From Phoronis pallida (lineage: Eukaryota; Phoronida; Phoronidae), in assembly GCA_028565715.1 (NCBI GenBank), contig JAOXYC010149995.1, forward strand, positions 1 through 13,576: DNA of 13,576 nt. The letters run 5' to 3'. Under the pieces are notes generated by a model that searched no databases, was not told where the DNA came from, and saw only the letters and a program-made list of their open reading frames with translations. Below, piece by piece: positions 9,401 to 13,127 of the stretch (positions are counted from its first letter, which is position 1; the number at the start of each line of letters is the position of its first letter). The position numbers and the translations under genes were made by a program.

Positions 9401-12400
9401 ACCATTACGCCAGGCATAAGTTGAGGATCTTCTCTACTATTACTCTATGGGTCAATGCGTTTCTCAGAAAACTTGGCAGTATGGTAATTGAGCACCTTAA
9501 ACGTCAGTGTTTACTGATATGTAAATGTTCAGAGAAACCAACTTCTCATGTTTTGTTCTTTTAACGGGGATCATTGAACATTTCTTGCAGGATGTTGTTC
9601 TGGACAGACTGGGAATCTGATCGACCGCGTATAGAGGGCTGCTCAATGAGTGGTGACCAGACCACTCGACGCATCGTGAAGAATGTCAGCGATATTGCGG
9701 ATGCTGGCTGGCCTAACGGATTGACACTGGATTATGAAGCCGAGCGAATATACTGGATTGATGCCAGGTTTGTGTGACGACAGTTTCAGTTTGTGATTTT
9801 CATGGAAAAATTAATATTTGGAAAGTTTTCACTCTAAATTATTATTTTTTGAGCAACTAAACCTCAATATGTTTCTCAATGGCTTTTCCTAAAAGGCATT
9901 GCCACCATCTAGGAATTCTTGGTGCTATTTCAAAATTTCTAATTTTTTCTCAACTTAATCATCAAAATTTGACCAATAACACCACTTGCTTGTCGATAAC
10001 AGTTTCCAATTTGACTTAATATGTGTTTGGCAATTTGATTGGATAACTTTGGAGAATCGATTGAGGGGAAAGTTAAAGATATTTGGTATCATAAAAAGTT
10101 ACAGTTAACTATAATCTATTATGTCCCAGAAATGTTAATCAAATTTAAAAGATGATCAAACTGTTTCATTACTAGCAATTCAAGGTACACAAGAGTTTAG
10201 CAATGTTATGCTTTCATTTTTTTCCAGTTTTCATTTTGTTGATAAGATGTTTTTTGTGTTTATTAATCATTTGGCATTCAGGAATATATTTTAACAGTTT
10301 TTTTAAAACGCAATTTGTAAGTTTTTACAATAATTAATTTCTAATCACCATTATGTGTCAATTAAAATGATTGATTTACATGTTTCTACTGGTTACAAAA
10401 TATATAATCCAATTAATATCCATAAGATTATAAATGATTATGAATCTGTTCCAGCAACCATTTTGGTCACATCATGGACCTAATTCTCTCAACGGAGGCA
10501 AATGGTTGCTGGAACAGATTTATAATCATTTAGAATCAAGCATCGCAACGGATTAATAATATCTAATATTCATAAGATTAATTTGTTTTTGACCATATTA
10601 TGTAAAGATTTCATCATGTTTTGTTATGATTGTAGGTCTGATTCCATCCACACAATACGATATGATTCGACTGACTACCGAGAAGTTTTGAGGGGCTACG
10701 AGTTTCTGTCTCATCCGTTTGCCATCACCGTGTTCGGCAACTACCTCTATTGGACTGATTGGAGAACTAATAGTGTTATTATGGTAGGGAAGATTTTCCT
10801 TTAACAACTTCTGGCAGAGCATTTTTACAGTGCTAAAGAAATGATAGAGAAAGGACAAAGCATGAAAATGGTGTCACCATTTTCTTTACAGACTGAGCTT
10901 TAAACCAAATTAACAATACTCAGTTGTTATATACGACTTTTCTTTCGTTTTAAGACATATCCAACTATGCTTTCCCTCCTCATGTTTCAATTATGTAAAA
11001 CTGTTATTTTTTACTGGACAGGTGGACTAACTTTAATAAAATCAATAATAAATGGATGCTGACATTTTTGTAATAACTAAGAACATTATCACTAATAATA
11101 TTATACCACACCATATGTTCACAAGCATGAGTTTCTTTAATATGTTTATGTTTGGATAAACGAAACGAGCTAGGCAGTATGATTTCATTCTTGATCAATT
11201 TATTTGTATCTTTATCAGGCTAACAAATGGAACGGTACTGATGTGAAAGCTGTACAAAGAGCAACCACACAACCATTTGATGTTCAAGTTATGCACCCTC
11301 TTAGACAACCTCAAGGTAATGTACTTAATTGTGACACCTTTGATGCATTGTTAAAGATACTTGTTGGTGAGGATCTGGGGTCAAAATTCAAATCAACTAG
11401 AAATTTTGTGTAGGAGTCCTTTGATGAATATAATTAACCTGCATCTTAGTCAAAAAATTCAAAAAAATCGGGAAAAGGGTAAATTTGAGATCTTTGTATC
11501 CAAAAAAACCCAAGTTTATATTAATACCAAATCTAAATGTTCTTATTATATTTCATAAATTTGAAATGACTGAAAATTTCAGAACCAAAATCATACCCAG
11601 GAATCCCATTTGCCTGACAAATATTGTTCTGAATTTTCATATCTTTTCAAATTGTCGACTTTTGATCAGTAGAAATAACACTTTGGTTCTTGTTTTTATA
11701 AATTTATGATTTAATTCTTTCAGTGAAGGTCAACCCCTGTGCTGACAATGGAGACTGCTCTCACTTGTGCCTTCTGCATAGAAGTGCAGACCAGACTTTG
11801 GCGAGGAAATGTAAATGTCCACATCTCATGAAACTGGACGCAGATGGGCGTACTTGTATAGGTGAGCATTAAAATAAAATCCTTTTCGAGCCACACTGGC
11901 CAATGGGGCTAGTTGACCAAAAGGCGGCGCAGTGTATTATGTGGTAAACCAGCATAGCGCATGCGTGAGTAAAGCCATTGTTTACCAGAGAAGCAGATTG
12001 GTCGTGCGTAAGATCAGCCGCTAGGAACCAGGTAATACCACATAATACAATAGTGCCATCTAATGAGTTCTTAGTTTGCCAACTAGCCCCATTGGGCAGA
12101 AGTATTTAGTAAGAATCTGATCAATTACAATTAGTGTAGTAAGCTGGTACTTAAGGTTGACTTTCATCTTTTCAGAAAATGAGAAATTTCTGCTGTTTGC
12201 CCGTCAGAATGAGATTCGTGGTGTGGATTTGAATAACTGCAACTTCAGCGTCATCCCGTCGTTCACAGCGCCTCACGTTGATAAACCTTCCACGATAGAT
12301 TACGATCATCTAACAAAGAAACTCTACTGGACAGATCAGACATTGAATGTCATCACCACGGCCTGGCTAAATGGGACAGGACTTGAAACAGTTGTGGATA

Positions 12401-13127
12401 CTGGTCAGTTTTATAGAATTCTACACAGACTTCCTTTAAATATTAGAATGAGAGACTCAACAAAACTTCAAATGAGTTTCAATCTTGATAATCATAGAGC
12501 AAGTGTAGAACTTTTTTTTCTGTCATTAAACCGAAACTTAAAATGTGCTAACCTTGCTGTCTCGATTTGTAATTAAAGTAATTGTTATTAGGGCTATTCT
12601 AGCAAAAAACCATTCCCATAGGGGTAAGGCACTTTTCTTTAGACCAACCTACCCTTAATTAATTTTTCTTATACTTATATCAACCTACCCATATTGATTA
12701 ATAAACTGACTCCCCCCTAGGGATACCTTTTTTGCTGGAATAGCCCTTGGTAAATATTTCCTAATGTGTATTTGCAATTATTGGTTCCAACTGTTGGTAA
12801 GAAGATCGTACATGTGGGTGCCTGTCCTCATAATGACAGCGGGCCTACATCCAACATTTCAACAGCTATTTAGATTGGAACACTGTGTATCATCACTTTA
12901 AGCAAAATTTTAACTGATTTAATTTCACGTTCAGATATCACCATGCCTAGCAGTTTTGCCATCGACTGGGTGTCTTCCAACATGTACGTGACGTCAACAA
13001 CAATGAAGCCTAGTGGGGAAGTGACTCAACTACTGGTGTCGAAACTGAACGGTGCATTCAGGACGTCACTGAGGACGGATACATTCAGAGGCAAACCCAC
13101 GTCTATAGCTCTGTACCCGGAAAGGGG
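222..13127 (+). CDS. LRP1: LRP1-type LDL receptor-related protein, internal part (20 exons, both ends missing)
   Basis: Joined exons: 222-456, 1327-1513, 1813-1935, 2462-2611, 3229-3354, 4092-4205, 4770-4876, 5333-5462, 5869-5988, 6588-6824, 7240-7356, 7863-7988, 8387-8581, 8922-9126, 9591-9767, 10636-10783, 11219-11315, 11724-11861, 12176-12403, 12935-13127. They total 3,153 nt and give 1,050 whole codons with no stop; splice phases agree at every junction. Domains in residues of this slice: propeller end 1-~135, EGF 145-181, LDLa repeats 192-509, EGF 514-547, EGF 553-587, full YWTD propeller ~592-865, EGF 870-909, next propeller from 912. Eight LDLa repeats followed by two EGFs and a propeller is LRP1 cluster II as known in vertebrates. 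Expected role: a type I membrane receptor for endocytosis of proteases, inhibitors and lipoproteins. LRP2 (megalin) is the main alternative, but local resemblance to LRP1 in exons 13-17 is much stronger. LRP1B is a vertebrate sister copy, so an invertebrate gene would be ancestral to both. Confidence 0.93.
634..737 (+). repeat. Tandem repeat copy 1 (156-bp period)
   Basis: Begins TTCGGAA and contains TCGACAATTGCTTG, a TTTTTCTTGAAAACT block and GAAACTTGGCA, ending near GCACC. It matches 790-893 at a constant offset of 156 bp with scattered substitutions. The upstream CTGTTGG motif also recurs, but at an offset of 183, so copy 1 carries about 27 extra bases between CTGTTGG and TTCGGAA. It looks like interspersed repeat material duplicated in place. 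Family not recognised. Confidence 0.8.
790..893 (+). repeat. Tandem repeat copy 2 (156-bp period)
   Basis: Partner of the copy at 634-737, aligned without gaps from TTCGGAA to the CAATGCGC..GG.ACC block. Because 156 is a multiple of 3, an open frame repeats a similar peptide in both copies. That is taken as chance rather than coding, since splicing of the surrounding gene skips it. Confidence 0.8.
1327..1513 (+). CDS. LRP1: LRP1 exon B: last blades of propeller 2
   Basis: Residues 79-140 plus one base. Contains [16 protein letters not shown], the SHPFGL..-(L/Y)YWTE type blade, followed by a closing strand [16 protein letters not shown]. The last segment corresponds to the propeller closure just before the EGF module in LRP1. 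Enters in phase 0, leaves in phase 1 at CAG|GTAACA. Potential N-glycosylation sequons lie in the NLTSQNTS stretch. Confidence 0.93.
1514..1812 (+). other. Intron 2 (phase 1)
   Basis: 299 bp, AT-rich, with acceptor TTTTCAG at 1806-1812. No repeat or conserved element seen. Confidence 0.8.
1813..1935 (+). CDS. LRP1: LRP1 exon C: EGF-like module after propeller 2
   Basis: Residues 141-181. Six cysteines in EGF spacing: C-(x7)-C-(x3)-C pattern in [12 protein letters not shown], then CQCGAGREP and a final MNC. The NNGGC..LC signature is the usual start of LRP EGF modules that pack under a propeller. A symmetric 1-1 exon of 123 nt, so it could be skipped without breaking frame. Confidence 0.94.
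2003..2211 (+). repeat. Tandem duplication copy 1 (209-bp offset)
   Basis: Starts AAAAAATGGCTGATC and ends after a GCTATGCTATGCTAAGC stretch and TTAAATGTGAA. It matches the following copy with about eight substitutions counted by eye. It holds 15 bases (around 2100-2115) missing from copy 2, flanked by AAGT on both sides. Confidence 0.9.
2212..2401 (+). repeat. Tandem duplication copy 2
   Basis: Direct partner of 2003-2211, starting exactly 209 bases later. Differs by a 15-base deletion between short AAGT repeats and by a 4-base gain (AGCT) inside the GCTATGCTATGCTAAGC block near 2381. Both fit replication slippage after duplication. Confidence 0.9.
2462..2611 (+). CDS. LRP1: LRP1 exon D: LDLa repeat 1 of the cluster
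   Basis: Residues 182-231, with the LDLa module at C192-C231. Six cysteines and the calcium-site block [13 protein letters not shown] are intact (Asp, Asp, Asp and Glu side chains at the expected places). The residue two before the fourth cysteine, normally Trp and a main ligand contact, is Leu here (RLAC). A 10-residue linker [10 protein letters not shown] precedes the module. Symmetric 1-1 exon, 150 nt. Confidence 0.94.
2612..3228 (+). other. Intron 4 (phase 1)
   Basis: 617 bp with two small hairpins (GTGGGTT/AACCCAC at 2729-2735 and 2754-2760; GTGGTTT/AAACCAC within 2861-2880) and an A9T8 tract at 3046-3062. No mobile element is recognisable. The acceptor CTTTTCAG ends at 3228. Confidence 0.75.
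3229..3354 (+). CDS. LRP1: LRP1 exon E: LDLa repeat 2
   Basis: Residues 232-273, module C236-C272. Cysteines in LDLa spacing with [19 protein letters not shown] and GEDE. The ligand-contact Trp is present (SW.C) and the four acidic calcium ligands are kept, with Glu replacing the usual Ser in SDE. The donor GTAAGT is a perfect match to the U1 consensus. Symmetric 1-1 exon, 126 nt. Confidence 0.94.
3355..4091 (+). other. Intron 5 (phase 1)
   Basis: 737 bp. The central half is a long inverted-repeat element (3608-3925). The rest is AT-rich with no further feature. The acceptor TTCTTCAG ends at 4091. Confidence 0.8.
3608..3925. mobile_element. Foldback (MITE-like) element with ~140-bp arms
   Basis: The left arm 3608-3753 and right arm 3788-3925 are reverse complements with scattered mismatches and small indels. 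Shared blocks include GTACAAAAACAA, TTTCAG(T)TG, CCACCATTTTCAAGC, AACCCAGCGAAGGG and ACACAATCGTAAATAC. The spacer is 34 bp. No transposase coding potential. AACATTT occurs just outside both ends (3580-3586 and 3941-3947) and may be a target duplication, but the exact ends are unclear. Likely a non-autonomous DNA transposon. Confidence 0.85.
4092..4205 (+). CDS. LRP1: LRP1 exon F: LDLa repeat 3
   Basis: Residues 274-311, module C277-C311. Shows [21 protein letters not shown] and NNSDEKDC: all six cysteines, the contact Trp and the acidic calcium ligands are present. Symmetric 1-1 exon of 114 nt with a GTAAGT donor. It is the most canonical repeat in the cluster. Confidence 0.95.
4206..4769 (+). 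other. Intron 6 (phase 1)
   Basis: 564 bp containing an imperfect foldback (about 4532-4661). A long minus-strand open frame (4333-4713) crosses that foldback but has no recognisable domain and is not called as a gene. Confidence 0.75.
4532..4661. mobile_element. Imperfect foldback element
   Basis: The core arms 4543-4570 and 4625-4652 pair at 25 of 28 positions (ATAGATTAT.ACCTGGTAA). Weaker complementarity continues outward (TTGRCA blocks) and inward (GGAAAT.A.T against ATTGATTTCC). No open reading frame of note. Probably an old MITE. Confidence 0.7.
4770..4876 (+). CDS. LRP1: LRP1 exon G: LDLa repeat 4 up to its last cysteine
   Basis: Residues 312-347, module starting at C316. Contains [18 protein letters not shown] and GDGSDE; the contact position is Tyr rather than Trp. 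The exon stops right after the SDE motif in phase 0 (GAG|GTGGGT), so the sixth cysteine lies in the next exon. This is unlike the other single-repeat exons of the cluster, which are all phase 1-1. Confidence 0.93.
4877..5332 (+). other. Intron 7 (phase 0), interrupting an LDLa repeat
   Basis: 456 bp. Near its start it has four TACGGA copies in about 80 bp, including a perfect 12-bp direct repeat TTACGGAATGGC at 4902-4913 and 4970-4981 and a small hairpin CCGTAA/TTACGG at 4913-4927. The remaining 330 bp shows nothing distinct. The acceptor TTTTCCAG ends at 5332. Confidence 0.78.
5333..5462 (+). CDS. LRP1: LRP1 exon H: end of LDLa repeat 4 and all of repeat 5
   Basis: Residues 348-390. KNC closes repeat 4 (C350); repeat 5 is C354-C390. 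Repeat 5 is atypical: the contact residue is Leu (LLRC), and the calcium block reads [13 protein letters not shown], with Asn in place of two of the usual Asp side-chain ligands. Similar CNGxDNC blocks occur in some other LRP1 repeats, so folding is likely still possible. There is an N-glycosylation sequon at NST. Enters in phase 0, leaves in phase 1. Confidence 0.93.
5463..5868 (+). other. Intron 8 (phase 1)
   Basis: 406 bp. The middle (about 5636-5790) is repeat-like, with TTGACCTTTGA, TTGACCTTGACGTCA and an inverted TTGGCATGTGCCAA (5717-5730). No bounded element can be defined. The acceptor CGTTTTAG ends at 5868. Confidence 0.7.
5869..5988 (+). CDS. LRP1: LRP1 exon I: LDLa repeat 6 (one residue short)
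   Basis: Residues 391-430, module C397-C430. Contains [20 protein letters not shown] and GTDEDGC. Six cysteines, contact Trp and acidic ligands are kept. Only three residues separate the second and third cysteines, against four or five in the neighbouring repeats; the usual Gly of that loop is absent. Symmetric 1-1 exon, 120 nt, good donor GTAAGA. Confidence 0.94.
5989..6587 (+). other. Intron 9 (phase 1)
   Basis: 599 bp. Its only clear feature is a perfect hairpin at 6486-6525, ahead of a long pyrimidine tract and the acceptor TTTTAG at 6587. The remaining sequence shows nothing recognised. Confidence 0.78.
6486..6525. repeat. Perfect 17-bp hairpin near the exon J acceptor
   Basis: TAATTAAAACACCTTGT (6486-6502) is exactly reverse-complementary to 6509-6525, with a 6-base loop TCTGGT. 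It ends 62 bases before the acceptor, where branch-point and polypyrimidine signals should be. It could be a small MITE remnant. The loop is too short for a standard microRNA precursor. Confidence 0.85.
6588..6824 (+). CDS. LRP1: LRP1 exon J: LDLa repeats 7 and 8 in one exon
   Basis: Residues 431-509. Repeat 7 is C434-C469 ([30 protein letters not shown]) with its contact Trp. Repeat 8 is C473-C509 ([30 protein letters not shown]) and lacks the Trp (Asn). The last repeat of vertebrate LRP1 cluster II also lacks it, as I recall, which supports one-to-one matching of the eight repeats. No intron separates the two modules. The exon is 237 nt, 1-1 in phase. Sequon at NST. Confidence 0.94.
6825..7239 (+). 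other. Intron 10 (phase 1)
   Basis: 415 bp containing a compact foldback (6975-7074). Elsewhere AT-rich with no feature. The acceptor AATTTTAG ends at 7239. Confidence 0.8.
6975..7074. mobile_element. Foldback (MITE-like) element with ~35-bp arms
   Basis: The left arm 6975-7010 (ACGAAATAGTGAAGAAAAA... to AAACGGTA) and right arm 7041-7074 are reverse complements with one substitution and a 2-base indel. The spacer of 30 bp contains its own GAAA/TTTC pairings. Weak complementarity extends a few bases into AT-rich flanks. Near-perfect arms suggest recent insertion. No clear target duplication. Confidence 0.85.
7240..7356 (+). CDS. LRP1: LRP1 exon K: first EGF module after the LDLa cluster
   Basis: Residues 510-548, module C514-C547. 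Six cysteines: [15 protein letters not shown], then NNTC. The first loop lacks the usual NNGG element (INPCDQLC instead), which shortens it by about two residues relative to the EGF at 1813. It has no calcium-binding EGF consensus. Symmetric 1-1 exon, 117 nt. Confidence 0.93.
7357..7862 (+). other. Intron 11 (phase 1)
   Basis: 506 bp. Contains a hairpin AGCGCTTTA/TAAAGCGCT near its 3' end (7774-7799), which may be a SINE or LINE tail. No other bounded element. The acceptor GTTTTCAG ends at 7862. Confidence 0.75.
7774..7799. repeat. Perfect 9-bp hairpin, possible retroposon 3' tail
   Basis: AGCGCTTTA at 7774-7782 pairs with TAAAGCGCT at 7791-7799 around an 8-base AT loop, followed by ACATAAATTGTAAA. 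A pair of GCGCT motifs followed by an AT-rich TAAAT tail recalls the 3' ends of some animal SINEs, from memory. The element's body and boundaries cannot be defined here. Confidence 0.55.
7863..7988 (+). CDS. LRP1: LRP1 exon L: second EGF module after the LDLa cluster
   Basis: Residues 549-590, module C553-C587. Shows [23 protein letters not shown] and HFSC: six cysteines plus the CxCxxGY(E) turn of EGF modules. It lies directly before the propeller, as in LRP1. Symmetric 1-1 exon, 126 nt, donor GTAAGT. Confidence 0.94.
7989..8386 (+). other. Intron 12 (phase 1)
   Basis: 398 bp interrupted by a retroposed fragment (8141-8254) with a 15-bp duplication on each side. The rest is plain AT-rich intron. 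The acceptor ATTTTCAG ends at 8386. Confidence 0.8.
8126..8269 (-). mobile_element. 5'-truncated polyA retroposon with 15-bp target duplication
   Basis: TATATTTCAGATAAT occurs perfectly at 8126-8140 and 8255-8269. Between them, the + strand starts with 13 T, so the insert reads as a minus-strand sequence ending in polyA. AATAAA (minus strand, complement of TTTATT at 8158-8163) sits four bases before the A-run. The insert is only 114 bp with no tRNA promoter boxes, so it is a truncated SINE/LINE copy or a processed transcript fragment. The source is not recognised. The intact duplication implies a fairly recent event by LINE machinery. Confidence 0.85.
8387..8581 (+). CDS. LRP1: LRP1 exon M: propeller 3, opening blade
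   Basis: Residues 591-655. Contains [26 protein letters not shown] and [17 protein letters not shown]. These are the first strands and first YWTD blade of the propeller behind cluster II. They resemble vertebrate LRP1 nearly residue by residue in the [16 protein letters not shown] and DKIYRGKL segments as I remember them. Enters and leaves in phase 1 (GTGAGT donor). Confidence 0.96.
8582..8921 (+). other. Intron 13 (phase 1)
   Basis: 340 bp. No repeat, hairpin or conserved element seen. The acceptor CTGTTTCAG ends at 8921. Confidence 0.8.
8922..9126 (+). CDS. LRP1: LRP1 exon N: propeller 3, second and third blades
   Basis: Residues 656-723 plus two bases. Motifs: [34 protein letters not shown], then [17 protein letters not shown]...N(I/L)YW and PRAIA(L/V)DP are canonical LDLR class B blade signatures. 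Leaves in phase 2 inside the Gly codon that precedes the next FWTDW strand (GG|GTATGG). Confidence 0.96.
9127..9590 (+). other. Intron 14 (phase 2)
   Basis: 464 bp. The middle is a nested inverted-repeat region (9261-9432); the remainder is featureless. The acceptor TTCTTGCAG ends at 9590. Confidence 0.78.
9261..9432. mobile_element. Nested inverted repeats (possible MITE)
   Basis: Outer arms 9261-9280 and 9418-9432 (GAAGATC..CTCAACTT) pair with a 5-base insertion in the left arm. Inside lie a perfect 14-bp hairpin GAAATTGAATGGTT (9303-9316 with 9330-9343) and an 8-bp hairpin GAAAATGT (9364-9371 with 9385-9392). The whole could fold as a stem carrying two side hairpins. No coding potential. 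Element ends and family unknown. Confidence 0.7.
9591..9767 (+). CDS. LRP1: LRP1 exon O: propeller 3, FWTDW and WPNGL blades
   Basis: Residues 724-782 plus two bases. Begins [19 protein letters not shown], then [24 protein letters not shown]..(x)PRIE and WPNGL(T/A).DY..(R/K).YW.DA are the most conserved blades of LRP propellers. Phase 2 at both ends. An unpaired-looking Cys (EGCSM) sits where other LRP propellers usually carry Ala or Arg. Confidence 0.95.
9768..10635 (+). other. Intron 15 (phase 2)
   Basis: 868 bp, one of the two longest in the window and very AT-rich. About the first 640 bp shows no recognised feature. The 3' part holds a foldback and flanking direct repeat (10414-10580). 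The acceptor GATTGTAG ends at 10635. Confidence 0.78.
10414..10580. mobile_element. Foldback with 32-bp arms between 17-bp direct repeats
   Basis: Arms 10432-10463 and 10500-10531 are reverse complements at 31 of 32 positions (core CTGTTCCAGCAACCATTT). The spacer is 36 bp. A direct repeat TAATAT(C/T)CATAAGATTA lies at 10414-10430 and 10564-10580. The left repeat almost touches the arm while the right one is 32 bp away, so the repeats may not be a simple target duplication. Probably a non-autonomous element. Confidence 0.8.
10636..10783 (+). CDS. LRP1: LRP1 exon P: propeller 3, SHPFAI / YWTDW blade
   Basis: Residues 783-832. Contains [50 protein letters not shown](I/V)(T/A)V(F/Y)...(L/I)YWTDW is the penultimate blade motif of LRP propellers, and EFLSHPFA matches LRP1. 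Enters in phase 2 and leaves in phase 0 (ATG|GTAGGG). Confidence 0.96.
10784..11218 (+). other. Intron 16 (phase 0)
   Basis: 435 bp. Contains an odd palindrome GAAAATGGTG-T-CACCATTTTC at 10864-10884 (10-bp arms, one central base). Nothing else recognised. The acceptor TTTATCAG ends at 11218. Confidence 0.78.
11219..11315 (+). CDS. LRP1: LRP1 exon Q: closing strands of propeller 3
   Basis: Residues 833-864. [13 protein letters not shown], then [15 protein letters not shown]. The ANK..G pattern and the (Q/R)PFD(L/V)QV.HP.RQP closure are standard at the end of LRP propellers just before the EGF. Phase 0 in, phase 1 out. Sequon NGT. At 97 nt it is the shortest exon of the window. Confidence 0.95.
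11316..11723 (+). other. Intron 17 (phase 1)
   Basis: 408 bp, strongly A-rich on the + strand in its middle. No bounded repeat or other element seen. The acceptor TTCTTTCAG ends at 11723. Confidence 0.78.
11724..11861 (+). CDS. LRP1: LRP1 exon R: EGF module between propellers 3 and 4
   Basis: Residues 865-910, module C870-C909. [33 protein letters not shown]: six cysteines in EGF order. The CPHLMKL stretch resembles the vertebrate LRP1 module at this place. The loop between the third and fourth cysteines ([13 protein letters not shown]) is a few residues longer than in the other EGFs of the window. Symmetric 1-1 exon, 138 nt. Confidence 0.95.
11862..12175 (+). other. Intron 18 (phase 1)
   Basis: 314 bp, about two thirds of it a foldback element (11896-12099). 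The acceptor TCTTTTCAG ends at 12175. Confidence 0.8.
11896..12099. mobile_element. Foldback (MITE-like) element, ~204 bp
   Basis: The outer ends pair as CTGGCCAATGGGGCTAGTTG at the left and its near complement CAACTAGCCCCATTGGGCAG at 12080-12099. The inner block TATTATGTGGTA (11935-11946) pairs with 12036-12047. A further hairpin GGTAAAC/GTTTACC (11943-11949, 11980-11986) sits inside. It is richer in GC than the rest of the intron (GCATAGCGCATGCG). No transposase coding. Likely a non-autonomous DNA transposon. Confidence 0.82.
12176..12403 (+). CDS. LRP1: LRP1 exon S: propeller 4, opening blades
   Basis: Residues 911-986. [33 protein letters not shown], then [15 protein letters not shown](Y/F)AR..EIRG(V/I)DL is the first strand of the LRP1 propeller after this EGF, and LYWTD is an intact blade signature. 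Phase 1-1, 228 nt. The alternative of reading on past 12403 was rejected because GTCAGT gives a good donor and the sequence behind it loses all similarity. Confidence 0.95.
12404..12934 (+). other. Intron 19 (phase 1)
   Basis: 531 bp with one foldback element (12591-12746). The remainder is unremarkable. The acceptor CACGTTCAG ends at 12934. Confidence 0.8.
12591..12746. mobile_element. Foldback element with GGGCTATTC termini
   Basis: The left end GGGCTATTCTAGCAAAAAA (12591-12609) pairs with TTTTTTGCTGGAATAGCCC (12728-12746) apart from one base. Pairing continues inward through CCC(A)TAGGGG (about 12615-12624) with CCCCCCTAGGG (12712-12722). The centre holds CAACCTACCC twice. Similar GGGCTATTCYAG-ended short elements are, from memory, common in marine invertebrate genomes. 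No clear target duplication (TTA/TTG flanks). Confidence 0.85.
12935..13127 (+). CDS. LRP1: LRP1 exon T: propeller 4, next blade (degenerate YWTD)
   Basis: Residues 987-1050 plus two bases. [17 protein letters not shown], then [13 protein letters not shown] and [20 protein letters not shown] is a normal GLA.DW...N blade, but the YWTD signature reads MYVTS, with Val for Trp and a short insertion ([11 protein letters not shown]) before the next strand. Ends in phase 2 within a Gly codon (GG|GTAAGC), as at 9126. Confidence 0.93.

Noticed and set aside
12404-12576. Continuation of exon S by intron read-through
   Set aside because: The frame stays open to 12576 but loses propeller similarity immediately after 12403, where a good donor (GTCAGT) joins in phase to exon T.
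222-13127. Assignment as LRP2 (megalin) or LRP4/5/6
   Set aside because: LRP4-6 lack an eight-LDLa cluster at this place. The two-EGF plus propeller segment after the cluster resembles LRP1 much more closely than megalin.
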